A stretch of 41,352 bases of DNA, taken from positions 1-41,352 of the forward strand of contig JAAHFN010000059.1 of the NCBI GenBank assembly GCA_010672965.1, given 5' to 3'. Numbering within the stretch: position 1 is the stretch's first letter; every line of letters starts with the position of its first letter. Both the position numbers and the translations under genes were made by a program. This document shows, piece after piece, positions 7,826 to 15,296 of the stretch. The notes beneath the pieces were generated by a model. That model was given only the letters and a program-made list of their open reading frames with translations, ran no database searches and was not told the origin of the DNA. The stretch comes from Oscillatoria sp. SIO1A7 (lineage in GTDB: Bacteria; Cyanobacteriota; Cyanobacteriia; Cyanobacteriales; Laspinemataceae).

Positions 7826-10348
7826 ATGAAATTAGTTTATGTTTTATCTTCATCCTTAATCCTGGCTGGTACTCTGGTTTCTTTTACCCTTTTGCCACGG
7901 ACGAATTCGCTTGCTTCTGCTGTAGGCTTGGGAAGGGCGGAGGAGAACATTTCATCTAACAGAGAAACTAATTATCCAAATCAAATCCTATCTCAGCTCT
8001 GGCAAAACGAGTTGGCAGAGAACCCAAAAGGAGTCGGCGGTTTATATGTAAGCTCGGAAGAGAGAGAAATACAGGTTTTTCCTCTAAAGCATACTGAGGT
8101 CAAAGCCAGAATTGCCGGCAATCTTTCCCGGGTAGAGGTGACCCAGAGCTTTGAAAATAATTTTAGTAAGCCCCTAGAAGCGATTTATGTCTTTCCCCTA
8201 CCGGACGAAGCAGCGGTAGATGATATGGAGATAAAAATTGGCGATCGCATTATCAAAGGGGATATTAAAGAACGCGAAGAAGCCCGAAAAATATACGAAG
8301 ATGCCAAACGCCAAGGGCAAACTGCTGGTTTATTAGAACAACAGCGAGCCAATATATTTACCCAATCCCTAGCGAACGTTAAACCGGGAGAAGCAATAGA
8401 AGTTACGATTCGCTATACCGAAAGCTTGCAATTTGAAGGGGGAGAGTATGAATTTGTTTTCCCAATGGTAGTAGGTCCTCGCTATATTTCCGGCGATCGC
8501 CTGGATGGCGCGGGCAATACCAATCGCGTTCCCGACGCCGCCGAAATTACTCCACCAACTCTATCTCCTGGAAAGCGATCGGGTCACAATATTGGCGTAA
8601 CTGTAGAAATAGACGCTGGGGTGCCCGTAGCTAAAGTTAGTTCTCCTTCCCATCAAATTAATACCTCAAACGCGGGAGAAATTCTTCGGGTAGAACTGTC
8701 CAAACAAGATGCCATCCCCAACAAAGATTTAATTTTGCGCTATCGCGTAGCAGGAGAAAAAACTGCTGCCACGGTTTTAAGCCAAGCAGATGCTAGGGGC
8801 GGTCACTTCGCCTTGTATCTCATTCCAGCCTTGGAATACCAGCGCAATGAGATTGTGCCTAAAGATGTTGTTTTCCTGATGGATACCTCTGGCTCGCAAT
8901 CCGGCGACCCTTTGGCAAAATCGAAGGAATTAATGCGCCGTTTTATCGAGGGTCTCAATCCAAACGATACATTTACTATTATTGACTTTGCCAATACGGC
9001 GACGACCCTTTCGGCTACCCCTCTGGCAAATACTCCTCAAAATCGCCAGCAGGCTTTGGCTTATATCGATAGCCTCCATGCCAATGGAGGAACAGAACTG
9101 CTCAATGGAATTAAAACGATGCTGAATTTTCCAAAAGCACCAGAGGGTCGCTTGCGCAGTATCGTATTAGTGACCGATGGTTATATCGGCGATGAAGCGA
9201 AAGTTATTGCCGAAGTGCAGCGGGGGTTGAAACCGGGCAACCGCTTGTATAGTTTTGGGGTGGGCAGTTCCCCTAACCGATTTTTGCTAAATCGTCTGGC
9301 AGAAGTAGGGCGAGGTAAGGCTCGGGTGGTGAGCCAAAACGAATCGACCGCTCAGGTTGCCCAAGAGTTTTCCGAGCAAATCAATAATCCGGTACTGACC
9401 AATATTGAAGTGGTTTGGGAGGGTGGGGGTTCTTCGCCGGAACTTTATCCCATGTCGCCGCCGGATTTATTTGCCCAGCAGCCGTTGGTCTTGTTTGGAC
9501 GCAAAGGCGATCGCGTTTCCGGGCGGTTGCGAGTAAAAGGGATAACTGCCGGTGGCCGACGCTACGAGCAAGTTTTTCCAATTAACTTTGAAAGCGGCGG
9601 CAATCCGGCGATTCCCCAGCTTTGGGGTCGATACCGAATTAAAGAGTTAATGAATCAAATGTATGGCGGGGAAACTGTTAGCGGCGTTAAGGCGGTGACA
9701 GATACGGCGCTAGCCTATCGCTTGCTTTCTCAATACACGGCTTTTGTCGCGGTGAGCGAGGAAGTTCGAGTCAACCCCGACGGCACGACCGAGCGAGTGG
9801 AGGTGCCGGTAGAGTTGCCAGAAGGGATGATTTATGAGGAAGTTTTGGAAGGTCGCCGAGGCGCCAAACCCCAAGCCAATAGCGCTCCAGGACGCACTCA
9901 AGGACAACCTGCCAGGAGTCCTATTGGGTCAGTAAATGGTGTCGGGAGCGTCCGAGGCCCAGGCTATCCCCAACAGCCCCAACAGACAACGGTTGGCGGA
10001 AGCCGAGGAACTGTTGCCAATCCACCGATCGCCTTCGAGCCGCCGGAACCCGAAGCGATCGCTCTTGGGCGGATTGAGGCAATTAGTGGCGACGGATTGG
10101 ATAGCAATGCCCTCTCCCGCTTGACTCGACACCTAGAATCAGCAGCTATTCCTGACAACATTAGCGGTGAAGTCGTCTGGGAACTGACAATTCGCAATGG
10201 GCGTGTGGTGCGAATTGTGTTTGACGATATTGTTTCTACTGTCAGCGAGCGATCGCTACTCAATGCTATTAAAGATGCGCTTTCTTCTTGGCAATTCCCT
10301 CAAGCAACTCCTAATAAAATTCGCCTGAAGCTGCAGATTAAACCGTAA
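7826..10348 (+). CDS. VIT and VWA domain surface protein with AgmX/TonB-like C-terminus
   Basis: The protein has 840 residues. A signal peptide (MKLVYVLSSSLILAGTLVSF) is followed by a VIT domain (about 70-200; VEVTQSFENNFSKPLEAIYV, FPLPDEAAVDDM, ARKIYEDAKRQGQTAGLLEQ). A von Willebrand A domain spans about 345-520 with an intact MIDAS: D353-x-S355-x-S357 (DTSGS), T423 (GGTEL) and D451 (VTDGY). A Pro/Gly/Gln-rich linker (about 690-740) leads to a last domain (about 745-840; SGEVVWELTIRNGRVVRIVF ... LLNAIKDALSSWQFP) that resembles AgmX/PglI or TonB C-terminal domains. VIT/VWA proteins are extracytoplasmic adhesion or assembly scaffolds binding divalent metal. An AAGAAAG stretch about 11-20 bases upstream may serve as the ribosome site. 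No sortase motif is visible. Confidence 0.88.
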   Translation: MKLVYVLSSSLILAGTLVSFTLLPRTNSLASAVGLGRAEENISSNRETNYPNQILSQLWQNELAENPKGVGGLYVSSEEREIQVFPLKHTEVKARIAGNLSRVEVTQSFENNFSKPLEAIYVFPLPDEAAVDDMEIKIGDRIIKGDIKEREEARKIYEDAKRQGQTAGLLEQQRANIFTQSLANVKPGEAIEVTIRYTESLQFEGGEYEFVFPMVVGPRYISGDRLDGAGNTNRVPDAAEITPPTLSPGKRSGHNIGVTVEIDAGVPVAKVSSPSHQINTSNAGEILRVELSKQDAIPNKDLILRYRVAGEKTAATVLSQADARGGHFALYLIPALEYQRNEIVPKDVVFLMDTSGSQSGDPLAKSKELMRRFIEGLNPNDTFTIIDFANTATTLSATPLANTPQNRQQALAYIDSLHANGGTELLNGIKTMLNFPKAPEGRLRSIVLVTDGYIGDEAKVIAEVQRGLKPGNRLYSFGVGSSPNRFLLNRLAEVGRGKARVVSQNESTAQVAQEFSEQINNPVLTNIEVVWEGGGSSPELYPMSPPDLFAQQPLVLFGRKGDRVSGRLRVKGITAGGRRYEQVFPINFESGGNPAIPQLWGRYRIKELMNQMYGGETVSGVKAVTDTALAYRLLSQYTAFVAVSEEVRVNPDGTTERVEVPVELPEGMIYEEVLEGRRGAKPQANSAPGRTQGQPARSPIGSVNGVGSVRGPGYPQQPQQTTVGGSRGTVANPPIAFEPPEPEAIALGRIEAISGDGLDSNALSRLTRHLESAAIPDNISGEVVWELTIRNGRVVRIVFDDIVSTVSERSLLNAIKDALSSWQFPQATPNKIRLKLQIKP

Positions 10349-10376
10349 TAAGCTGTCGCGCCTTAGATTATTAGGC

Positions 10377-10467
10377 AGGAGTTACGCATTAACCCTATAT
10401 CTGGTAGGGGCTATTCGCGAATAGCCCCTACATTTAGGTATGCATCTCTACGATTTGCGTAAGTCCT
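10377..10467. mobile_element. MITE-D copy 1 (AGGACTTACGCA ends)
   Basis: A 91-bp element with AGGAGTTACGCA at the left and TGCGTAAGTCCT at the right, and an inner hairpin GTAGGGGCTATTCGCGAATA...CCCCTAC. A second copy is at 14999-15086, and isolated right-end-like pieces occur near 23575 and 29598. It follows the VIT/VWA stop codon and could terminate that transcript. Confidence 0.8.
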
Positions 10468-10722
10468 GGAAATGTTATAGCAGTAAGCAGTCAGCTTTAA
10501 GCTTTCAGCTTGAGCGTCAAAGCCTTGCCAATTCAAGATGTTGGCGTTTTGCAACTGTCCTAACCTTAATCGGTAGTGCTTTTTTGTAAAAAAAACAATC
10601 AGCAACTATTTACGCATTAAGATAGTTAATGCAATATGGAACTCAAGCCGAGAGGCGATCGTGGGGGTGATGATGGACCCAAAAAAAGCTTAAGCAGAAA
10701 AATACTTTCGTGCTATTATAAC

Positions 10723-10770
10723 CCTGGGACAGTGGGTTAAGTTGGGGGATGGACGAGTCCCAGGCTTTTT
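10723..10770 (+). promoter_or_regulatory. Hairpin with T-tract in the parB leader
   Basis: CCTGGGAC (10723-10730) pairs with GTCCCAGG (10757-10764) and is followed by CTTTTT (10765-10770). A TATTATAA -10-like box lies at about 10714-10721, so the hairpin may sit at the 5' end of the parB mRNA as an attenuator. It could instead terminate a transcript from upstream. Confidence 0.45.
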
Positions 10771-10802
10771 GAAAAAGAAGCTAGCGCTATCGAGGTATTG
10801 AT

Positions 10803-11885
10803 ATGAGTGGCAGCAAGTCGAACCATTCCAGAACTTCCTCTCTCATAGGGGAGAAGGAACTATTGCTAGGGTCAGACAAGGGAGAGACATCCATTCTTTC
10901 CACAACGGTTCCCATCGAGGCGATCGTCCTGAGCGCATTTCGACCGAGGCGCTATTTTGACCCCAAAGCTATGGAGTCTTTGGTAGAGTCTATCGAAAAA
11001 AATGGCATTCTCCAGCCACTATTAGTTAGACCCTTAGAGGCTGAGAAATACGAGCTAGTAGTAGGGGAACGCCGATATTTGGGAGCCCGGAAAGCAAAGC
11101 TGGCGGAGGTGCCGGTGGCGATACGGTCAATTAGCGCCAAAGAGGCACTGTATCTGGCTTTGCTGGAAAACCTACAAAGAGAAGACCTGAATGCCGTTGA
11201 TGAAACTGAAGGAGTTTTGCAGTTGTTGGCTTTGGAGCTAGAACGGGATTTGGAAGAAGTGCCCCCTCTGCTCTACCGTATGAAAAACTACAGGACTCAA
11301 AAATCAAAGTCTGCTCTAGGGGCGGCTGTAGGGGGCGATCGCCTCGATTTTGATTTTAGGGGAAACGTTTCCCCTAACGGCCGGGTTGACTCTTCTAGGG
11401 GAAACGTTTCCCCTGACCCAGAGTTCGAGCAAATAAAGTTGGTTTTTGCCAGTCTGGGCACGAACTGGGAAACTTTCATTAGGACCAGACTTCCCTTGCT
11501 CAATTTGCCTGCTGGTCTTCTGGAGGCCGTTCGTACCGGACGCATCAAGTACACGAAAGCGCAGGCTATTGCTCGGGTGAAAGATGAAGAAAAACGCCGG
11601 GAGTTGCTTGAGAGGGCGATCGCCGATAAATGGTCTCTTAGCAGAATCAAAAGCTACATCAAATCCCTACTCGACCCAGAACCAGAGCAAGACAGTCTCT
11701 CCGAGCGTCTGGACAGCACTTACAAGCAAATCAAAAAAAGTCTCAAAAAAGATCGGCAATTGTGGCAAGATTTTCAAAATCGAGCCAGATTGAAGGAAAT
11801 CTTAGAAGAACTAGACCGGCTCTTAGGGAAGGCTCCCGATTCAAGCCGGGCCGAAAACGAAGATTCTGCCTCTCCCGTCCCGTAA
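10803..11885 (+). CDS. ParB/Spo0J-family partition protein
   Basis: The 360-residue protein has the ParB N-terminal CTPase-type domain: PIEAIVLSAFRPRRYFDP, LVESIEKNGILQPLLVRP, VVGERRYLGARKA (GERR at 88-91) and LLENLQREDLN (122-130). A helix-turn-helix region follows (about 130-165). The linker 181-209 contains two copies of RGNVSP, each encoded by the same long palindrome, and then the KorB-like part (LPLLNLPAGLLEAVRTGRIK, YTKAQAIARVKDEE) and a helical charged tail. ParB proteins load on parS sites and clamp DNA in segregation. No parA is adjacent, so this may be an orphan or plasmid-derived copy. GAGG eight bases before the ATG at 10803 supports the start. Confidence 0.88.
   Translation: MSGSKSNHSRTSSLIGEKELLLGSDKGETSILSTTVPIEAIVLSAFRPRRYFDPKAMESLVESIEKNGILQPLLVRPLEAEKYELVVGERRYLGARKAKLAEVPVAIRSISAKEALYLALLENLQREDLNAVDETEGVLQLLALELERDLEEVPPLLYRMKNYRTQKSKSALGAAVGGDRLDFDFRGNVSPNGRVDSSRGNVSPDPEFEQIKLVFASLGTNWETFIRTRLPLLNLPAGLLEAVRTGRIKYTKAQAIARVKDEEKRRELLERAIADKWSLSRIKSYIKSLLDPEPEQDSLSERLDSTYKQIKKSLKKDRQLWQDFQNRARLKEILEELDRLLGKAPDSSRAENEDSASPVP
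11357..11376. repeat. 20-bp perfect palindrome inside parB (site 1)
   Basis: The sequence is TAGGGGAAACGTTTCCCCTA, a perfect dyad encoding RGNVSP in frame. Its centre is GAAACGTTTC. It is the same length class as the 16-bp parS palindrome of chromosomal ParB systems but has a different core. Confidence 0.85.
11397..11414. repeat. 18-bp perfect palindrome inside parB (site 2)
   Basis: AGGGGAAACGTTTCCCCT, identical in the core to site 1. The centre-to-centre spacing is 39 bases (13 codons), so the reading frame is kept and the peptide RGNVSP is repeated. Confidence 0.85.
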
Positions 11886-11990
11886 ATTGGAGCCAGAAAC
11901 CCGGTTGTGGAGCCAGAAACCCGGTTGTGGAGCCAGAAACCCGGTTTTGGAGCCAGAAACCCGGTTGTGGAGCCAGAAACCCGGTTTTTT
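11886..11990. repeat. Five tandem copies of a 21-base unit
   Basis: The unit GGAGCCAGAAACCCGGTTGT (plus one base) occurs five times without interruption, starting just after the parB stop codon. The last copy merges into the left end of the MITE-B copy at 11972-12330, whose terminal sequence it matches. Confidence 0.9.
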
Positions 11991-12330
11991 CAAAAATACC
12001 TTCGCCAAAAGGCAAAACCCCCTTGTTTGTAGGGATCGGCTCGGGAACCAACCCAAAAAATGCCTGTTCGTCGGCCGACGCTCGCACCGAGCGTGAGCGC
12101 GAAGCTCTCCCCCCAACCCCCCGCGCTCATTGGGGAGCCGCCTACGGAGTGTGGGGAGTGTGGGGAGAGGGGGGAGAATTTCTTCTGGTTCTTCCCACCC
12201 CTCCCACCCTTCCCACTCTTCCCCATCTCTCTTGGAGCCCCCCTTTTTAAGCTTTTTAAGGGGGGTTGGGGGGATCGTCCCCTGGGGCAAATAGGCGTTG
12301 GTATTGTTGAAAAACCCGGGTTTCTCAGAT
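11972..12330. mobile_element. MITE-B copy 1 carrying a nested element
   Basis: The left end GAAACCCGGTTTTTTCAAAA-ATACCTTCGCC (from 11975) and the right end (12294-12330, GGCGTTGGTATTGTTGAAAA then ACCCGGGTTTCTCAGA) are near-complementary over about 33 bases. Inside is another repeat with CCCCCCAACCCC ... GGGGTTGGGGGGATC ends (12111-12275) and a run of GGGGAGTGTG / TTCCCACCCCTCCCACCC tracts. Open frames here are translated repeat, not genes. Confidence 0.75.
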
Positions 12331-12390
12331 ATCGGAAATTATCTAAGATTGCTATATATATTTTGAGACCAAGAAGATAAAAACAAGGCA

Positions 12391-13965
12391 GTGACCAATT
12401 CTAAAGATCTCTTAGAACTCGAACAATTCCTGAATTTAGCTAGGGGATTTTTGTCGGTTTTGTCGCGGCACTGGTTATCTGCCGTATCTGTTTTTGGTTC
12501 TGTTATGGTGTTGACAGCAATACAAGCTTTTTCGGAAGAGCCTGTCTATAAAGCAACTGGAAAGCTTCTTTTTGAGAGGATTAGCGGTACTTCCTCCCTA
12601 ACAGGGGGGGGAGCAGAAAAGCTTGGCAGGTTGGATATCTTGGCTCCCGAGAGCGACCCTCTTTTGACAGAAGCGGAGGTTATTCGTTCTCGAACGGTTG
12701 CAGAGTGGGCGATCGCGGCACTCAACCAGACAGATAGCGGGCATTCTACTTTGGCAAAAGATGAAGGTTTCTGCAATCCAGAGCGCCCATATCCGATATC
12801 GCCCATGCCCCATCTCACCTTTACTCCACGCCAAATTGGGATGCGATCGGGCGAACTACTATCGAACGAGCTGGCGACTCCCCAGAGTAGCCTAAGACCC
12901 GAGGTATTTTTGAGCCAGCTACAAGTCCGGCGCATTCCGGGAACGGACATTATGGAGATTTCCTACATAAGCAACTCGCCCCAAGAAGCTTTCCAAAGGG
13001 GTAACGCCCTCATGTTAGCCTATTTAGAATACAGCAATAGTGCCAGACAAGGGGATATAGGCGAAGCGCTTATAAATCTTGAAGGGCAGGTCGATAGAGC
13101 CGAGAAAGAATGGAAGGAAGCCGAGTTAGAATTGACAAGCTTTAAAAAGAGCAAAGTATTGGTCAATTTACAGAGACAGGCAGAATTAAAACTGAGACAT
13201 ATTCAAGAAATAGAAATACTTATCGAAAAATTGGAAGCAGAGCTGAATGCTGTGACATCTCAGTTTGCATCAATTCAGAATCAGTTAGGACTGGATTTAG
13301 AGCAGGCAATGGTAGCAATTTCTGTAGTTCAGGATCCGGAATTACAGGCCACAATTAAAGAAATACAACGCCTCAAAGTCGAGTTGGCCGCACAAGAAAC
13401 TCGTTTTAAGGATAATAATCCCATAATTGACGAGATAAAAGGCAAAATAAATGGCTTGCAAAATCTTCTGAAAGAGCAGGTAAACGCTATTTTAGTAGTA
13501 CCAGTCACAGATATAGACGAAAAGTTACAAATCGGTATTTTGCGTCAAGGCTTAGTTGAAAGACTTGTTTTATTAGAGGCACAGCGTACAGGATTAAGAA
13601 GTCAAATTGAAGATTTAAATTATTCCTTACAAAGGCATAAACAAATAGTGGATGGGATTCCAGATTTGGAAGAAAAACAACGGGAGCTAGAACGCAAGCG
13701 CGACATATCTCAAGCTACCTATTCTAGCCTTCTCAGCAAGCTTCAATCCCTTCAGGCTTCCAAAGAGCAGAAGGTTATCAACGCCAGAATTCTAGAATGC
13801 GCTCTACTTCCTCAAGGTCCCGTTCCGCCCCGCACTAAATTAAACCTGATTTTGGGGGCAATCTCAGCTTTAATGCTGTCAGTAATAATTGCTTTTGTAG
13901 TGGAGCTAATAGAGCTGGCATCTAGAAACCTAGGTTCCAAGCCGACTAATACCAAGTCCGGTTAA
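12391..13965 (+). CDS. Wzz/GumC-type polysaccharide co-polymerase (no kinase domain)
   Basis: The 524-residue inner-membrane protein has a first transmembrane segment at about 29-48 (LSAVSVFGSVMVLTAIQAF). A Wzz domain follows with YKATGKLLFERISGTSS, ESDPLLTEAEVIRSRTVAEW and VRRIPGTDIMEISYISNSPQ. A long coiled coil (about 225-460) leads to PQGPVPPRTKLNL, the proline motif before the second transmembrane segment (about 485-508). It sets chain length of exported polysaccharide. It stops without the cytoplasmic tyrosine kinase found in longer family members, and no kinase gene is nearby. The GTG at 12391 is the first start in frame; no strong ribosome site is visible. It converges with the minus-strand glycan run, which supports a joint role. 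Confidence 0.88.
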   Translation: MTNSKDLLELEQFLNLARGFLSVLSRHWLSAVSVFGSVMVLTAIQAFSEEPVYKATGKLLFERISGTSSLTGGGAEKLGRLDILAPESDPLLTEAEVIRSRTVAEWAIAALNQTDSGHSTLAKDEGFCNPERPYPISPMPHLTFTPRQIGMRSGELLSNELATPQSSLRPEVFLSQLQVRRIPGTDIMEISYISNSPQEAFQRGNALMLAYLEYSNSARQGDIGEALINLEGQVDRAEKEWKEAELELTSFKKSKVLVNLQRQAELKLRHIQEIEILIEKLEAELNAVTSQFASIQNQLGLDLEQAMVAISVVQDPELQATIKEIQRLKVELAAQETRFKDNNPIIDEIKGKINGLQNLLKEQVNAILVVPVTDIDEKLQIGILRQGLVERLVLLEAQRTGLRSQIEDLNYSLQRHKQIVDGIPDLEEKQRELERKRDISQATYSSLLSKLQSLQASKEQKVINARILECALLPQGPVPPRTKLNLILGAISALMLSVIIAFVVELIELASRNLGSKPTNTKSG

Positions 13966-13994
13966 TTACCCATACAAAAAAATTGCAAAATCCC

Positions 13995-14055
13995 GTAGGA
14001 CAGGCGTCTCGCCTGTTCTTTCTGCTTGGAGGGACAGGCGAGACGCCTGTCCTAC
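13995..14055. terminator. Bidirectional hairpin between convergent genes (GTAGGAC repeat)
   Basis: Arms 13995-14016 and 14034-14055 (GTAGGACAGGCGTCTCGCCT...) are exact complements, with a 17-base loop. It lies between the wzz stop (13965) and the WecG stop (14083) and can terminate both. Copies or remnants occur at 858-943, 23450-23530, 38237-38310 and 39713-39740, so it is also a dispersed repeat. Confidence 0.7.
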
Positions 14056-14082
14056 GGGGAGGGATATTTATTTGGAAATCTC

Positions 14083-14880
14083 TTAGAGGCCGAGCCATCT
14101 GCGCAGTAAATCTCTCAACAAAAGACCCAGCAAAAACCAGGGCTCTATCAAATAGCGCTGCCACAACCGTCGGGGTTCTGTTATCAGCCGATAAAACCAC
14201 TCTAGCCCTATGCGCCCGAGCCAGCGCGGGGGAGTGGGAATGGCTCCCGCCACATAGTCGATGCAGCCTCCACAGGGGAGTATAACATTGGTCTGAATGC
14301 GAGCAGAGTTCTCCAAAATCCAGCATTCTTGCTTTGGCATTCCCATTCCTACCATTAAGATCTGGGGACTATAGTCGTTTATTTCTGCTAGCACTCGTCG
14401 GTTTTCTTCGCTATCGGAGGCAAGATCGAAGTAACCGTGAAAAGTTTTAATTTGCAATTCGGGGAACTGGCACCTTAAAATCTCTGCTCCTTTCTTAGCG
14501 ATACCGGGCTTCGAGCCTAAGTAAAAAATACGCCACTTTTGTTTTGCCGCCTCTGCCATCAAGGAACCGAGCAAATCTACAAAAGTCACCCGGTGTTCTC
14601 GGCGTAAGGGAAATCCGAGCAATTTTCCTAAGAAAACCAACGACATCCCGTCAATGTGAGAACAACGAGCCTGCGCGTAAAATTGACGCATTTTAGCAAC
14701 GCGGTGGTAAAGGTATATGCTGTGCAAGTTGTGGTTAGCAATAATCCAGCGTTGCTGTTTGGCAATTGCTTTGGCAATCAGGGCGTTTAGGTCGCTTAGG
14801 GTCAACGGATTTACCGCGACGTCCAGAATGCGAAACGACTGCTTAGCGACTGAAGTTGGTAATACAGCGTTAGTATTCAT
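14083..14880 (-). CDS. WecG/TagA/CpsF-family glycosyltransferase (GT26)
   Basis: From ATG 14880 (MNTNAVLPTSVAKQSFRILD) the protein has 265 residues, the usual family size of about 240-270. Family motifs are RWIIANHNLHSIYLYHR (about 44-60), CSHIDGMSLVFLGKLLG with D77, FYLGSKPGIAKKGAE and ILMVGMGMPKQECWILEN. The enzyme moves a sugar such as ManNAcA or a hexose from a UDP donor to a lipid-linked acceptor at the inner membrane face. The C-terminal RWLGRIGLEWFYRLITEPRR and the final basic, hydrophobic helix fit membrane association. A TTG at 14922 would add 14 residues and is less likely. It is the last gene of the minus-strand glycan run. Confidence 0.9.
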   Translation of the reverse strand: MNTNAVLPTSVAKQSFRILDVAVNPLTLSDLNALIAKAIAKQQRWIIANHNLHSIYLYHRVAKMRQFYAQARCSHIDGMSLVFLGKLLGFPLRREHRVTFVDLLGSLMAEAAKQKWRIFYLGSKPGIAKKGAEILRCQFPELQIKTFHGYFDLASDSEENRRVLAEINDYSPQILMVGMGMPKQECWILENSARIQTNVILPCGGCIDYVAGAIPTPPRWLGRIGLEWFYRLITEPRRLWQRYLIEPWFLLGLLLRDLLRRWLGL

Positions 14881-14998
14881 GTAGCGTATTTTTTCAATTA
14901 TTTGGACTATTTCGTATAACAAAGAAGCCTCTAGTTTATCACAAGAGAATATTAGGTCAATGGCCTCAGCAAAAACCCTGTGTTACCTTGTTTTACCT

Positions 14999-15086
14999 AG
15001 GACTTACGCATCGACTCAATGACTAGGGGCGCTCCCGGGGGCACTGCCCCTACAAATACTAGATATGGACAGTTTGCGTAAGTCCT
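14999..15086. mobile_element. MITE-D copy 2
   Basis: AGGACTTACGCA at 14999-15010 and TGCGTAAGTCCT at 15075-15086 are exact complements. The interior is a TAGGGGC...GCCCCTA hairpin. It lies upstream of the WecG gene and may influence that transcript. Confidence 0.85.
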
Positions 15087-15126
15087 ATTACCAAAAGGCT
15101 GCTACAAATATTTCTTTCCTTCGTAT

Positions 15127-15296
15127 TAGTCCGGCGGGGGTTGAAAACCCCCGCCTATATAGCTCAGGTCGTCTTAAGACGACTCAAGGCCGCTGTCACA
15201 ATCCTTAGATCTTAACTATTTTCGACTCATGCAGAGTGGGTTTTAATCCACTTTATTTAGATAGGTGGGGGTTTCAACCCCCGCCGAACCGTGCTA
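15127..15296. mobile_element. MITE-like element with GGCGGGGGTTGAAA hairpin ends
   Basis: Each end is itself a hairpin: CCGGCGGGGGTTGAAAACCC at the left and GGTGGGGGTTTCAACCCCCG at the right, complementary to each other over the whole element. The middle contains AGGTCGTCTTAAGACGACT, another palindrome. The right end overlaps the stop codon of the neighbouring GT4 gene (15294), so the insertion has shaped the last codon or codons. Confidence 0.75.

Noticed and set aside
11886-11990. CRISPR-like direct repeats
   Set aside because: The 21-base units are back to back with no unique spacers and match a MITE end.
11743-12290. Open frames with repeated KPGCGARNPV or GFWLHNRVSG
   Set aside because: They translate the 21-base repeat and the MITE-B core on either strand.
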